A stretch of DNA of 13,022 bases from Candidatus Neomicrothrix sp. UBA825 (GCA_002295705.1 DBHP01000091.1:15117-28138), one strand, 5' to 3'. Positions 1 to 8,087 are shown, counted from the stretch's first letter. Notes: a model not told the origin generated them from the letters alone. A program made the numbers and translations.

Positions 1-590
1 AAGTCACACGCCACCTCGCAATAAGCCCTAAGGTAGAGATACCTATCGTTTATCCCCAAACCTAGTGGCTGTATGGTTCTATCGCTCAAGTAGTCTTCGT
101 TGAATGAGTAGTAGTTAATGGCCATTTTTTTTCTATTCAGCAATGACTTATTGGTTATTTGATATATTTCGCTATCCCTGACGCCGGGGTCAATAACAAC
201 TTGGTCCTGATTTGCCCCTATACAGTTTGCTACTTTGTCAAGAGCGCTCACTAAAGATGAATGTGCTGAATCCACATCAATTAATTGTAGGAGCATCTTC
301 CCTTTAGCTAGCAAGGAGAAAGCCTCTGCATAGGTTAGATTCAATGGTCGTGCGAGATAGTTTGCTTGACTAATCCAAACTTCATCATCTTGAAGATTAA
401 TTTCAATCAAATTGTCGGGTGTATGTGGGTGCGGACCAACAAAGAACAGAACTTTTGTTAGGTCATTTAGTAGTGTTTCACGGGGGTACTGAAAGCGATC
501 CACCAATTCATTGATCGTTGCTCCATTGTTCTCTATCAACCATGGGACCATTGAGACTAAGCGTTCAAGCCTTTCAGTAGCTTTAAGCAT
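1..590 (-). CDS. pafC: PafC-like WYL-domain transcriptional regulator (3' end cut by window edge)
   Basis: My own translation from ATG at 590-588 stays open for 196 codons to the left edge, so the C-terminus is missing. The N-terminus (MLKATERLERLVSMVPWL...) is a winged-helix/DeoR-like DNA-binding region, followed by a linker containing LARPLNLTYAEAFSLL and the start of a WYL domain (INYYSFNED, then TIQPLGLG and RYLYLRAYCE). Like other PafC proteins, the WYL signature is relaxed: YLYL replaces WYL. The ATG overlaps the pafB stop by 8 nt (ATGCTTAA), the usual coupled pafB-pafC arrangement. In mycobacteria PafB and PafC together form an activator of the RecA/LexA-independent DNA-damage response. 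It is not needed for proteasomal degradation despite the gene linkage. The same role here is inferred from homology and synteny. Family assignment is firm; the PafC rather than PafB identity rests on gene order and the relaxed motif. Confidence 0.88.
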   Translation of the reverse strand, partial: MLKATERLERLVSMVPWLIENNGATINELVDRFQYPRETLLNDLTKVLFFVGPHPHTPDNLIEINLQDDEVWISQANYLARPLNLTYAEAFSLLAKGKMLLQLIDVDSAHSSLVSALDKVANCIGANQDQVVIDPGVRDSEIYQITNKSLLNRKKMAINYYSFNEDYLSDRTIQPLGLGINDRYLYLRAYCEVACD

Positions 591-1521
591 TACTATCCTC
601 ATAAGTATTTTGTAGATATTTCATTCGCTCAATTAGCTTCTGTCTAAGAAAATCTGGTTCAAGTATTTCTGCATGGTCCAGCAGCAGGAGGACTCGGCTG
701 ATGAACGATTCATAATTCTTTACAACAAATTCAGCGATTCCGTCTCCATCTGGATTTATCACTACTGAAATATCAAGATTACTTTTTACCCATTTAACGT
801 GAGATTTATCAATCAAGACTTTAGCTATAACCTCGTCGTCATCACCGTAGGAAAAGTAGGAGAAATCTGCTCCAGAAAGAGAGTCAGGCAAAATATATTT
901 ATCAGAAGTATCTCCTATAGAAAGATCATTGATTCGATCAGTGCGAAATGATTTCACTGAATCTGTGTCAGTCTCTCTTCCTGTCAAATACCAATGTTCA
1001 CCTTTGAACTGAAGTAAGTAGGGCTCAATGAGCCTCTGTTTTGAGGCGTAAGAGAATGAAGTTGTTTTCTTTTCCGAAAGAGCCTCAAAAAGTCTGTCAA
1101 ATACATCAAAGTCGCCGATCGACGCAGAGGTGGCATAATCCGAGCGCTGTTTTGAATATCCTCCTAGCTTACGGAGTGCTTCTTCTTCGGTTAGCTCCCC
1201 TATTAGATGAATGCTATTGGATGCATAATTGAGTTGAGACAATTCGGCGTCGCTTAGATTGAGGTCTGGTAAGTAATACTTCTTGTTATCAAGAACATAT
1301 GCCTCTGCTGATTTCCCAGAGGACCCTACTGAAATAACATCTAAAGGAACGCCCATATCCTTTAACGCTGCTTTATCTCTACTAAATTGTTTTCTAAAGG
1401 CGACAAGATTATCAGGATACATATGTATTCTATTTCGCAATTCCTCAGCAGTTAATGGTGTTGATGCGTTGAGCAATTCTGCGAGAAGCTTCAGGATTCT
1501 CTCTAGTTTTTCTGCTGCCAT
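583..1521 (-). CDS. pafB: PafB, WYL-domain transcriptional regulator
   Basis: This 312-residue protein has an N-terminal winged helix (about residues 1-65; basic FRKQFSRDKAALKDMG is the likely recognition region), a linker, and a WYL domain around residues 150-230. Recognisable WYL elements are FSY (156-158), EPYLL (166-170), HWYLTG (176-181) and FRTDRI (192-197); the FRTDRI arginines fit the ligand-facing residues of WYL folds. A C-terminal extension (WCX-like) follows. The length is normal for the family. It lies 29 nt after pafA and overlaps pafC by 8 nt, so all three genes are probably one transcript. In Mycobacterium PafB pairs with PafC to activate DNA-repair genes when single-stranded DNA is present. 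The ATG at 1521 is used because the Leu-rich first helix begins there; the ribosome-binding site is weak. The family is certain. The regulon cannot be read from this window. Confidence 0.93.
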   Translation of the reverse strand: MAAEKLERILKLLAELLNASTPLTAEELRNRIHMYPDNLVAFRKQFSRDKAALKDMGVPLDVISVGSSGKSAEAYVLDNKKYYLPDLNLSDAELSQLNYASNSIHLIGELTEEEALRKLGGYSKQRSDYATSASIGDFDVFDRLFEALSEKKTTSFSYASKQRLIEPYLLQFKGEHWYLTGRETDTDSVKSFRTDRINDLSIGDTSDKYILPDSLSGADFSYFSYGDDDEVIAKVLIDKSHVKWVKSNLDISVVINPDGDGIAEFVVKNYESFISRVLLLLDHAEILEPDFLRQKLIERMKYLQNTYEDSNA

Positions 1522-1550
1522 AACTTCACGCTAACTCTAAACTGCACTTC

Positions 1551-2912
1551 CTAAAGGCTTTCAATAAGCTTTTCTACTCTTTCGTCACTCGATGCGAAAG
1601 GGTCCTTACATAGGACGGTTCTTTGTGCCTGATCATTTAACTTCAAATGAACCCAGTCGACTGTATAGTCACGATTCTTTTCTTTTGCGCGCTTGATAAA
1701 GTCGCCTCTCAGCTTTGCTCTTGTAGTTTGTGGCGGATTTGTGACAGCATCAACAATATCTTCATCGCTACATACACGCTCCACTATTCCGGATTGTTGC
1801 ATTAAATAGAAAAGGCCTCTGGATCTATCCACATCATGGTATTGGAGGTCAAGTAATGCAATCTTTGGGTCTGATAAGTCAAGCGAATATCTGCTTTTAT
1901 ATCTATCTATCAAGTGAAATTTTGCAACCCAATCACATTCTCGATGCAACTCAAGTGGATCATTTCTTAATCCAGTTAAACAATGTTCCCACATATCCAG
2001 CGTTTGACTCTCTTCTTCTGATAGTTCTCGTCTCTCGGAAAATTTTATAGCCTTCTCCAGAAACTCGGATTGGATATCCAGGGCACTCAGCTCTCGACCA
2101 TTTGCTAAACGCACTTTTCTCTTGCAAGTATAATCTTGACTTATTTCTCGTATTGCTCTTATGGGATTCTCAAGAGTTAGATCACCCATTACTACTGTTC
2201 GTTCCTCGAGCATCCGGAGAATCAGTGAAGCTGATCCAACTTTCAGGAAAGAAGCATATTCACTCATGTTTGAGTCACCGACTATTACGTGTAGTCGTTT
2301 ATATCTATCAGCATCAGCATGGGGTTCATCACGTGTATTTATTATCGGCCTACTTCTAGTAGTGGCACTTGAGATCCCTTCCCATATATGCTCTGCCCTT
2401 TGACTGATGCAAAACGTCGCACCTCTTGCTGTTTGTAGTACTTTTCCTGCACCAGAGTAAATTTGTCGGGTAACAAAAAACGGAATAAGTACTTGATCGT
2501 AATGAGATATATCCTCACTTCGAGTGGTGCAATAGTTTTCATGTGAACCATATGAATTACCTGCTGAGTCAGTGTTATTTTTGAACAGATAAAGACGGCC
2601 TTCTATACCTTCTTCTTGTAAGCGTTTTTCAGCATTTTGTAGGAGTTGTTCAAGAATTCTCTCCCCTGCCTTGTCGTGAGTCACAACGTCGTATATTGAA
2701 TCACACTCTGGTGTGGCATATTCTGGATGCGAGCCAACATCAAGATACAATCGAGAACCATTTTCTAGAAATACATTACTGCTTCGTCCCCAAGCAACCA
2801 CCCTTCTGAACATATAACGAGCAACCTCATCTGGGCTCAAGCGTCGTTGGCCGTTAGGGGAAACACAAGTTACCCCATATTCACTTTCTATTCCAAAGAT
2901 ACGACGTTCCAT
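1551..2912 (-). CDS. pafA: Pup--protein ligase PafA
   Basis: PafA phosphorylates the C-terminal glutamate of Pup with ATP and joins it by an isopeptide bond to a substrate lysine. The 453-residue length matches the family (about 450). Using ATG at 2912, the glutamine-synthetase-like core begins MERRIFGIESEYG, with the nucleotide/Mg-binding Glu at position 9. The catalytic aspartate is Asp58 in RLYLDVGSHPEYATPECD. Other conserved blocks are FKNNTDSAGNSYGSHENY, SQRAEHIWEG, INTRDEPHADADRY and GDSNMSE. The small C-terminal domain ends with DWVHLKLND and TVLCKDPF. It lacks the Dop loop, which separates it from its paralogue dop upstream. An in-frame TTG three bases earlier is possible, but ATG 2912 has GGTGA at 5-nt spacing and fits the family N-terminus. 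It follows prcA after 54 nt that contain a short hairpin. Confidence 0.97.
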   Translation of the reverse strand: MERRIFGIESEYGVTCVSPNGQRRLSPDEVARYMFRRVVAWGRSSNVFLENGSRLYLDVGSHPEYATPECDSIYDVVTHDKAGERILEQLLQNAEKRLQEEGIEGRLYLFKNNTDSAGNSYGSHENYCTTRSEDISHYDQVLIPFFVTRQIYSGAGKVLQTARGATFCISQRAEHIWEGISSATTRSRPIINTRDEPHADADRYKRLHVIVGDSNMSEYASFLKVGSASLILRMLEERTVVMGDLTLENPIRAIREISQDYTCKRKVRLANGRELSALDIQSEFLEKAIKFSERRELSEEESQTLDMWEHCLTGLRNDPLELHRECDWVAKFHLIDRYKSRYSLDLSDPKIALLDLQYHDVDRSRGLFYLMQQSGIVERVCSDEDIVDAVTNPPQTTRAKLRGDFIKRAKEKNRDYTVDWVHLKLNDQAQRTVLCKDPFASSDERVEKLIESL

Positions 2913-2921
2913 CAAGTCACC

Positions 2922-2942
2922 ATTTCATACGCTAGATGAAAT
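2922..2942. repeat. 7-bp inverted repeat in the prcA-pafA gap
   Basis: ATTTCAT (2922-2928) and ATGAAAT (2936-2942) are perfect inverted repeats around a 7-nt loop. In the minus-strand mRNA this hairpin sits just before the GGTGA ribosome-binding site of pafA. It is AT-rich and has no U-tract, so it does not look like an intrinsic terminator. It could be a weak mRNA structure, an RNase site or chance. Confidence 0.35.
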
Positions 2943-2966
2943 TTTCAAGATTTGTATAGCGGAAGG

Positions 2967-3650
2967 CTAATTGATGAGTTCTTGAATTTCTGAGGCGACT
3001 ATTCGTCGGAACGCTCTTCTCCCATTTTGAATTGAGAGTTCTGCTACTTCTAAGTCATCCGGTTCAATATCACGCTCCCCTGCAGTTAAAGCGTCGATGC
3101 AGGCGTTTAAAGCTTTCTTTAGTGGCATATTGTTCTTGTGGAGCGTTTGAAATCTTTCAAAGATGGCTTCACTTTCCCCACCTAGAACAGCGAATGAAGT
3201 TTCATCTTTGACTGTACCGTCGTAGAGAATATGAAACATTTGGTTTCGAAGATTCTCACCTTCAAAGTCTACTTCCGCAACAAGTATTTCTACCTCCATG
3301 GGTTTCATCTCGTGAGTGAAAATATGTCCGAGCATTTGCGCGTATTGATTTGCAAGGCTTCTAGCGTCAACGTCATCGCGACTAAACGAGTATCCTTTCA
3401 AGTCAGCATGCCGCACCCCAGCTATTCGTAATTGATCGAATTCGTTGTATTTACCTACCCCTGCGAAAGCTATTCGGTCATAGATTTCACTTACCTTATG
3501 CAATGTATTTGATGGGTTTTCGGCAACGATTAATATACCTTTTTTAAAGGAAACAGCGATCAGGGCTCTGCCTCTAGCTATACCTTTCCGTGCATAATCA
3601 GCACGATCTTCCATCATTTGTTCTGGACTTACATAAAATGGCATATTCAT
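2967..3650 (-). CDS. prcA: 20S proteasome subunit alpha PrcA
   Basis: PrcA forms the outer heptameric rings and gate of the 20S core. The 227-residue sequence shows the actinobacterial N-terminus (MPFYVSPEQ, then ARKGIARGRALIAVSF), ENPSNTLHKVSEIYDRIAF, and GVGKYNEFD. Lys67 in GVGKYNEFD corresponds to the pocket lysine that binds activator C-termini such as the QYL of Mpa. The family fold continues through FTHEMKPMEVEILVAEV, LYDGTVKDETSFAVLGG and the final RRAFRRI. It is shorter than the mycobacterial protein (about 248) because the disordered C-terminal tail is nearly absent; it ends at EIQELIN. The ATG at 3650 overlaps the prcB TGA (ATGA) and has GGTGA 6 nt upstream. A second ATG at 3644 would give 225 residues, closer to the mycobacterial start, but lies too far from that site. 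Coupling to prcB fits the equal subunit requirement. Confidence 0.97.
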   Translation of the reverse strand: MNMPFYVSPEQMMEDRADYARKGIARGRALIAVSFKKGILIVAENPSNTLHKVSEIYDRIAFAGVGKYNEFDQLRIAGVRHADLKGYSFSRDDVDARSLANQYAQMLGHIFTHEMKPMEVEILVAEVDFEGENLRNQMFHILYDGTVKDETSFAVLGGESEAIFERFQTLHKNNMPLKKALNACIDALTAGERDIEPDDLEVAELSIQNGRRAFRRIVASEIQELIN

Positions 3651-4441
3651 TTCAGGTCACCATTCCGTGATATGCGATTTTCGATAATCCTGTTAAATAT
3701 TGAGGAAACATCGGAATGAGGCACAGGCGAGTAACCATCTTGCGTTATTAACGAAATAGTGGGAAATACATCTCGAATCAAGTCTGGACCACCTGTGGCA
3801 GAGTCTTCTTCTGATGCTTCGAATATAGCGTTTGCAGCTAATTCAGTTGCATCCGATGATGATAATTCCATCTCAAAACCTAATTTAATTACTGTAGTTG
3901 CATGTAGACTTCCCGAACCTGTGGTTGCAAAGGATTTCTCCTCGTACCTACCACCAGTCACGTCGTATTGGAATATACGCCCAATTTTTTCTCTTAAATC
4001 AAATCCAGCAAATAACGGAATTACTACCATTCCTTGCATAGCTGCTGGAAGATTCTGGCGTATCATGGTGCTGAGCTGATTCGCTTTTCCTTCAAGTGAG
4101 AGAGACTTTCCCTCCACCTTTTCATAATGTTCCAGTTGTAGTTGAAATAGCTTCACCATTTCTATCGCAGGTCCTGCAGCTCCAGAAATGGCAACTCCAG
4201 AGTATGTGTCAGACTGAAATACTTTATCTAGCGTTCTATGGCTTATGTGGTGGCCACTTGTTGCTCGGCGATCACCTGCGAGAACAACACCGTCTTTGAA
4301 TCTGATAGCAACACAGGTTGTTCCATGTGCAAGGTTGTCAACTGGGTGTTGCAGTTTGAGGGGTTCAATTCCGTATTCTTTTATAAGGGCCGCAAAATTA
4401 GGTCCCGGATCGTCTTCGGTTGAGAAACTAGGTAGTGTCAC
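3647..4441 (-). CDS. prcB: 20S proteasome subunit beta PrcB (proteolytic, with propeptide)
   Basis: PrcB is the catalytic subunit, an N-terminal-threonine hydrolase made as a precursor. The 264-residue product has a 40-residue propeptide ending in DNLAHG. Cleavage before Thr41 exposes TTCVAIRF. Counting from the mature Thr1, Asp17 (AGDRRA) and Lys33 (TLDKVF) fall at the canonical positions, and GSGS (135-138) and GGPD (Asp180) of the active-site neighbourhood are present. The mature chain is 224 residues. It starts with GTG. No other plausible start exists: an in-frame TAA lies two codons upstream and there is no internal ATG before the active site. The only good ribosome-binding-like sequence, AAAGG, directly abuts the GTG, which is unusual. 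It begins 32 nt after pup and overlaps prcA by 4 nt. An active protease is expected. Confidence 0.97.
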   Translation of the reverse strand: MTLPSFSTEDDPGPNFAALIKEYGIEPLKLQHPVDNLAHGTTCVAIRFKDGVVLAGDRRATSGHHISHRTLDKVFQSDTYSGVAISGAAGPAIEMVKLFQLQLEHYEKVEGKSLSLEGKANQLSTMIRQNLPAAMQGMVVIPLFAGFDLREKIGRIFQYDVTGGRYEEKSFATTGSGSLHATTVIKLGFEMELSSSDATELAANAIFEASEEDSATGGPDLIRDVFPTISLITQDGYSPVPHSDVSSIFNRIIENRISRNGDLK

Positions 4442-4473
4442 CCTTTAATAGTACCTGCAAGGCGGCACGGCAA

Positions 4474-4674
4474 CTACTGTCCACCCTTCTGAACATACGA
4501 TTTAACAAATTCTTCCGCATTAGTTTCTAATACTGAGTCTATCTCGTCTAGTAGGCCATCTAATTCGCCAGCAAGCTCGGAGTTAGTTTGACTCGGGCTT
4601 ACTCCCTCCTCATCATGCGAAGTATCTGAGTCCTCGTTAGGTACCTGTTCTTTTGAATATTCTTGTTCAGCCAT
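4474..4674 (-). CDS. pup: Prokaryotic ubiquitin-like protein Pup
   Basis: Pup is the small, intrinsically disordered tag attached to proteins destined for the proteasome. The 66-residue reading from ATG 4674 has an acidic, low-complexity N-terminal half (needed to start unfolding in the Mpa pore). It then has the helix-forming segment LAGELDGLLDEIDSVLETN that pairs with Mpa coiled coils. The family signature at the C-terminus is EEFVKSYVQKGGQ. The final residue is Gln, not Glu, so Dop must deamidate it before PafA can use it. The open frame extends to an ATG at 4695 (73 residues), but ATG 4674 has a near-perfect AGGAG at 5-nt spacing and gives MAEQ..., like the roughly 64-residue mycobacterial protein. 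It lies 42 nt after dop and 32 nt before prcB. Confidence 0.97.
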   Translation of the reverse strand: MAEQEYSKEQVPNEDSDTSHDEEGVSPSQTNSELAGELDGLLDEIDSVLETNAEEFVKSYVQKGGQ

Positions 4675-4679
4675 CTTTG

Positions 4680-4684
4680 CTCCT
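4680..4684 (-). promoter_or_regulatory. Ribosome-binding site that sets the pup start
   Basis: The minus-strand sequence is AGGAG followed by a 5-nt spacer (GCAAA) and ATG 4674. It is among the strongest Shine-Dalgarno sequences in the operon. This fits the high level of Pup needed relative to the enzymes, and argues against the in-frame ATG at 4695. Confidence 0.7.
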
Positions 4685-4716
4685 GAGATAGACATTAGCT
4701 GCTTCGAGGACTTTAG

Positions 4717-6237
4717 TCATTTATTCGATAATTCTAATTCTGCTATTAATTCATTCGGAGAAGTTACTCGCTCCAGTAGCGATCGAACTTTCTCTAAAGA
4801 CCCTTCGCTCGGGTCAAGAATTGGAACGCGCTTTAGGTGATCATCTTCCAATCTAAATACTAGTGAATCCCAGTTAGCTGAAACTATTGATTCAGGCCAC
4901 TTTTGTAAACATACACCTCGGAAATAAGCTCTCGTTTCTTGCGGTGGGTTATCAATTCCATTATTGACTTCGTTATTAGTAATCAGTTTTTTCAGACCAA
5001 TGATTTCCGATATTCTTTTTCCTTCTCTTACATCGTGATACTGCAAGGCAAGTAGTCGTACCCTTGGGTCAAATATTGATAAATTATGCCGGTCTGCAAA
5101 ACTTTCAATAAGAAGTCGCTTCGCGATCCAATCTATTTCTGTACGAAGACTTTCCGGGTTGCTTTCTAAGCCAGTCAGAACCCTTTCCCACGTACTGATA
5201 ATTTCATTGGCAACCTCCCCGCCGGCAAATTCACCTCCCCCCTTTGAGACATATGACGAAGCAGCGTTAAAAATCTCCCATTGCACTTCTAACGCTGTGA
5301 TGCTTGATCCATCATTTAGAATGAGCTGCTGTTTTAGCGAAGGGTCGTGCGAAACTTCCTTGATGCACCGGACTGGATTATCAAAGATTATTCTTTTGGT
5401 CAGAAAGCTATCTTCAACCATTGCGAGCAATATGGAAGTTGATCCAACCTTTAGAAATGTTGCAGTTTCACTCATATTCGCATCCCCACATATAACATGC
5501 AGGCGTCGGTATTTCGTCGCATCTGCGTGCGGTTCATCTCTGGTGTTTATGATGGGTCGTTTCAGAGTCGTCTCCAACCCAACTTCCTCTTCGAAGAAAT
5601 CGGCACGCTGAGTTATTTGATATTCGATTGAATTGGAATCTACTCCAGTAGCTTCGACGCCAATTTTCCCTGAGCCTGTGAAAATCTGTCGAGTAATAAA
5701 ATGTGTCGTAGCATGGCAAATAATTTCGCCGAATGGGGTAAGTCTATCGACTAAGTAATTTTCATGGCAGCCATATGAGTTGCCTTTTCCATCGGAATTG
5801 TCTTTATAAACAACAATTTCTTCTTCGGGTGGAAGAGCTTCGTTGGCAACAGACATCGCCAGTTCAATGATTCTCTCCCCACTACGATCGTATTTAACTA
5901 CCTGCAAGGCGTTAATGCACTCTGGAGTAGAGATTTCTGGATGCGCATGGTCCACGTAAAATCTTGCCCCATTCTCCAGAACTGCGTTCACAAGATGGGT
6001 CTCTACTAGAGGTGGCAACGACCCGATTGGGGCCAACCCTCTTGCATCGTTGCCCGGCGTCTCGTCATTAAAATCCCATTCTACTGTGTAGGCGACTCCA
6101 CCTTTTGAGGATAATTCAGCTTGTTTGGCATAAGCATTGACTAATACTGATGAAGCATGTATCGGGTTTTGTTCACCAAGTTTTGGTTGAATTATTGCAT
6201 ACTCGGTTTCGATGCCGCAGATCTTGGGGATGGCCAT
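4717..6237 (-). CDS. dop: Pup deamidase/depupylase Dop
   Basis: Dop converts the C-terminal Gln of Pup to Glu and also removes Pup from tagged proteins. The 506-residue length is normal (about 500). The fold is shared with PafA: GIETEYAI with Glu10, the catalytic Asp96 in ARFYVDHAHPEISTPEC, YKDNSDGKGNSYGCHENY, TQRADFFEEE, INTRDEPHADATKYRR and GDANMSE, then a C-terminal domain. Unlike PafA it has the inserted Dop loop, about residues 50-80 (TVEWDFND, then GNDARGLAP). This separates the deamidase from the ligase. The ATG directly follows the mpa TAA (TAAATG, no gap), so translation is probably coupled. The gene is upstream of pup, as in other Actinomycetota. Confidence 0.97.
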   Translation of the reverse strand: MAIPKICGIETEYAIIQPKLGEQNPIHASSVLVNAYAKQAELSSKGGVAYTVEWDFNDETPGNDARGLAPIGSLPPLVETHLVNAVLENGARFYVDHAHPEISTPECINALQVVKYDRSGERIIELAMSVANEALPPEEEIVVYKDNSDGKGNSYGCHENYLVDRLTPFGEIICHATTHFITRQIFTGSGKIGVEATGVDSNSIEYQITQRADFFEEEVGLETTLKRPIINTRDEPHADATKYRRLHVICGDANMSETATFLKVGSTSILLAMVEDSFLTKRIIFDNPVRCIKEVSHDPSLKQQLILNDGSSITALEVQWEIFNAASSYVSKGGGEFAGGEVANEIISTWERVLTGLESNPESLRTEIDWIAKRLLIESFADRHNLSIFDPRVRLLALQYHDVREGKRISEIIGLKKLITNNEVNNGIDNPPQETRAYFRGVCLQKWPESIVSANWDSLVFRLEDDHLKRVPILDPSEGSLEKVRSLLERVTSPNELIAELELSNK

Positions 6238-8025
6238 TTATAAATATTGACCTGAAATCGTTTGAGTACTTTCTGGTGTCATGTCAGCATTTAATAATGG
6301 CCTAATCATTGAAATCCGTTCGCCTTTTTTTCCAGAAATTTTTGCCCAGTCATCGGGGTTTGTCGTGTTGGGTAAATCTTCATGTTCACTGAATTCTTCT
6401 CTTACTGAACGCATCAAATCATCAAAGGTGAGACCTTTCTGGCCTATATCTATGAATCTTTTAATCGCATGTTTTTTCGATCGCCGAACAATGTTTTCAA
6501 TCATCGCTCCTGAGGCAAAATCTTTGAAGTACATGACTTGTTTATCTCCATTTTGATAAGTGACCTCTAGGAATTCGTTACGCTCTTCTGTGGCGTACAT
6601 CTCTTCAACTATCTTTTCGGTCATTACACGTATTGCCTTATCAATATCGCCTCCGCCCAAGTCTTCAATACAACTGACGGAGATCGGAATATCAGAGTTT
6701 AGATATTGTGCAAAAATTGCTAGTGCTGAGTCATGATCGGGCCGATCAATTCTTATTTTTATATCCAGCCTGCCAGGCCTCAAGATAGCTGGATCGATCA
6801 AGTCTTCTCTATTTGAAGCTCCAATAACGATCACATTGTTGAGTTCCTCAACGCCATCAAGTTCAGCTAATAGTTGAGGGACGATAGTTGATTCCATGTC
6901 CGAACTTATTCCACTTCCTCTGATGCGATAGAGAGATTCCATTTCGTCAAAGAAGATTACTACGGGGTATCCATCATTCGATTTCTCTCTCGCCTCTTCA
7001 AAAATAACTCGAATTTGCCGTTCAGTTTCACCAACGTACTTATTTAGCAGTTCGGGACCCTTGATATTAAAGAAATAACTTTTACTGCTCTCTTCTGTTT
7101 GCTCGCTCAAAGCTCTACTCGCTAAAGAGTTAGCGATTGCTTTGGCTATAAGTGTTTTTCCACAGCCGGGTGGACCATATAACAAGATTCCTCGCGGCGT
7201 AGGTAATTTATGTTCATGAAATAGATCCGGATATAGGAAAGGCAACTCAACCGCATCACGGATAAGTTCAATCTTTTCGTCCAAACCTCCAATATCGTTG
7301 TAGGTTATTTCAGGCACTTCATAAGTGAGGTGCTTTTGGGTTTCTGGGTTATGTACCACTTCAACAACCACGTTAGTTTTGCTTGCTACAAGCAGGGAGG
7401 CTCCAGGTTTCAACTCAGGTCCTTTAATCTCAGTAGCCAAGTTCATAATCATTTCCTGATCGGCTCTTCCTTTTACAAGTGCCCTGTTCCCATCTGCTAG
7501 AACTTCAATGAGTGTTACTATTTCGCCTAAATTTTCAGTACTGCGATGAAGTACGACATTTAATGATTCGTTTAATGCAACTTCGTCACCTTCAAGTAGG
7601 GCTGATATGTCGATATCAGGGTGAAGATTTACTCGTAGTTTTTTCCCATTAGAATCAACGTCAACTGTGCCATCCTCGTTTGCTTTTAAAAAAGTACCGT
7701 AACCTATCGGGGGTTGGCTTAGCTTTGATACTTCTACCTTGAGTGAAGCAATTTGATTTCGTGTTTCGTTTAAGGCAGCTATAAGTTTGTCGTTTTCTTT
7801 AGCTGCCTTAGCTAAGAGAATTTTTGAATCTCTTAGTCTTTCCTCAAGAAGTGCAATACGTTTTGGTGCTAAGGAGTTATTCTCCGATAATTTATTATTT
7901 CGTTCTCGAAGTGATTCAAGTTTCGTGCGCAGTTCTTCTATTTCAATTTGTGACTTTTCCAACTGTCGTTTGAGATCATTGACTGCCATGTTTATATCGT
8001 AGAAGCCTTGAGCGTTAATAGCCAT
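6238..8025 (-). CDS. mpa: Proteasomal AAA+ ATPase Mpa/ARC
   Basis: This ring ATPase recognises pupylated proteins, unfolds them and feeds them into the 20S core. The 595-residue protein has an N-terminal coiled coil (about 15-102), where Pup binds, and tandem OB domains (about 105-235; GYGTFLKANEDGTVDV, then LADGNRALVKGRAD). One AAA+ module follows: Walker A GPPGCGKT (284-291), pore-loop region KYVGE (329-333), Walker B VVIFFDE (355-361), sensor GASN (402-405) and LRPGRLD (415-421). It ends in QYL, the C-terminal motif that docks in the PrcA ring and opens the gate. The mycobacterial protein is about 609 residues. ATG 8025 is the first start in a divergent promoter region; its ribosome-binding site is weak, and an internal ATG at 7989 would trim 12 residues. 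It leads the mpa-dop-pup-prcBA-paf transcription unit. Confidence 0.97.
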   Translation of the reverse strand: MAINAQGFYDINMAVNDLKRQLEKSQIEIEELRTKLESLRERNNKLSENNSLAPKRIALLEERLRDSKILLAKAAKENDKLIAALNETRNQIASLKVEVSKLSQPPIGYGTFLKANEDGTVDVDSNGKKLRVNLHPDIDISALLEGDEVALNESLNVVLHRSTENLGEIVTLIEVLADGNRALVKGRADQEMIMNLATEIKGPELKPGASLLVASKTNVVVEVVHNPETQKHLTYEVPEITYNDIGGLDEKIELIRDAVELPFLYPDLFHEHKLPTPRGILLYGPPGCGKTLIAKAIANSLASRALSEQTEESSKSYFFNIKGPELLNKYVGETERQIRVIFEEAREKSNDGYPVVIFFDEMESLYRIRGSGISSDMESTIVPQLLAELDGVEELNNVIVIGASNREDLIDPAILRPGRLDIKIRIDRPDHDSALAIFAQYLNSDIPISVSCIEDLGGGDIDKAIRVMTEKIVEEMYATEERNEFLEVTYQNGDKQVMYFKDFASGAMIENIVRRSKKHAIKRFIDIGQKGLTFDDLMRSVREEFSEHEDLPNTTNPDDWAKISGKKGERISMIRPLLNADMTPESTQTISGQYL

Positions 8026-8058
8026 GCCTAGTTGTTATATTTGGGTTTTTTATGATGT

Positions 8059-8087
8059 GTCATACTTATCACAAAAAAGTGTTTCAA
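8059..8087 (-). promoter_or_regulatory. Candidate promoter for the mpa-dop-pup-prcBA-paf operon
   Basis: On the minus strand, TTGAAA (-35; 8087-8082) and TATGAC (-10; 8064-8059) are separated by exactly 17 nt. Transcription would begin near 8052, giving a leader of about 26 nt before ATG 8025. The -35 matches the consensus at 5 of 6 and the -10 at 4 of 6. The prediction is by eye only. Confidence 0.4.

Noticed and set aside
4675..4695. Longer Pup with seven extra N-terminal residues from ATG 4695
   Set aside because: No ribosome-binding site at a usable distance, whereas ATG 4674 has AGGAG at 5 nt and gives the usual Pup length and MAEQ-like start.
5159..5611. 150-codon plus-strand open frame inside dop
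   Set aside because: Antisense shadow of conserved dop codons; its sequence mirrors the INTRDEPHADATKY region and shows no family of its own.
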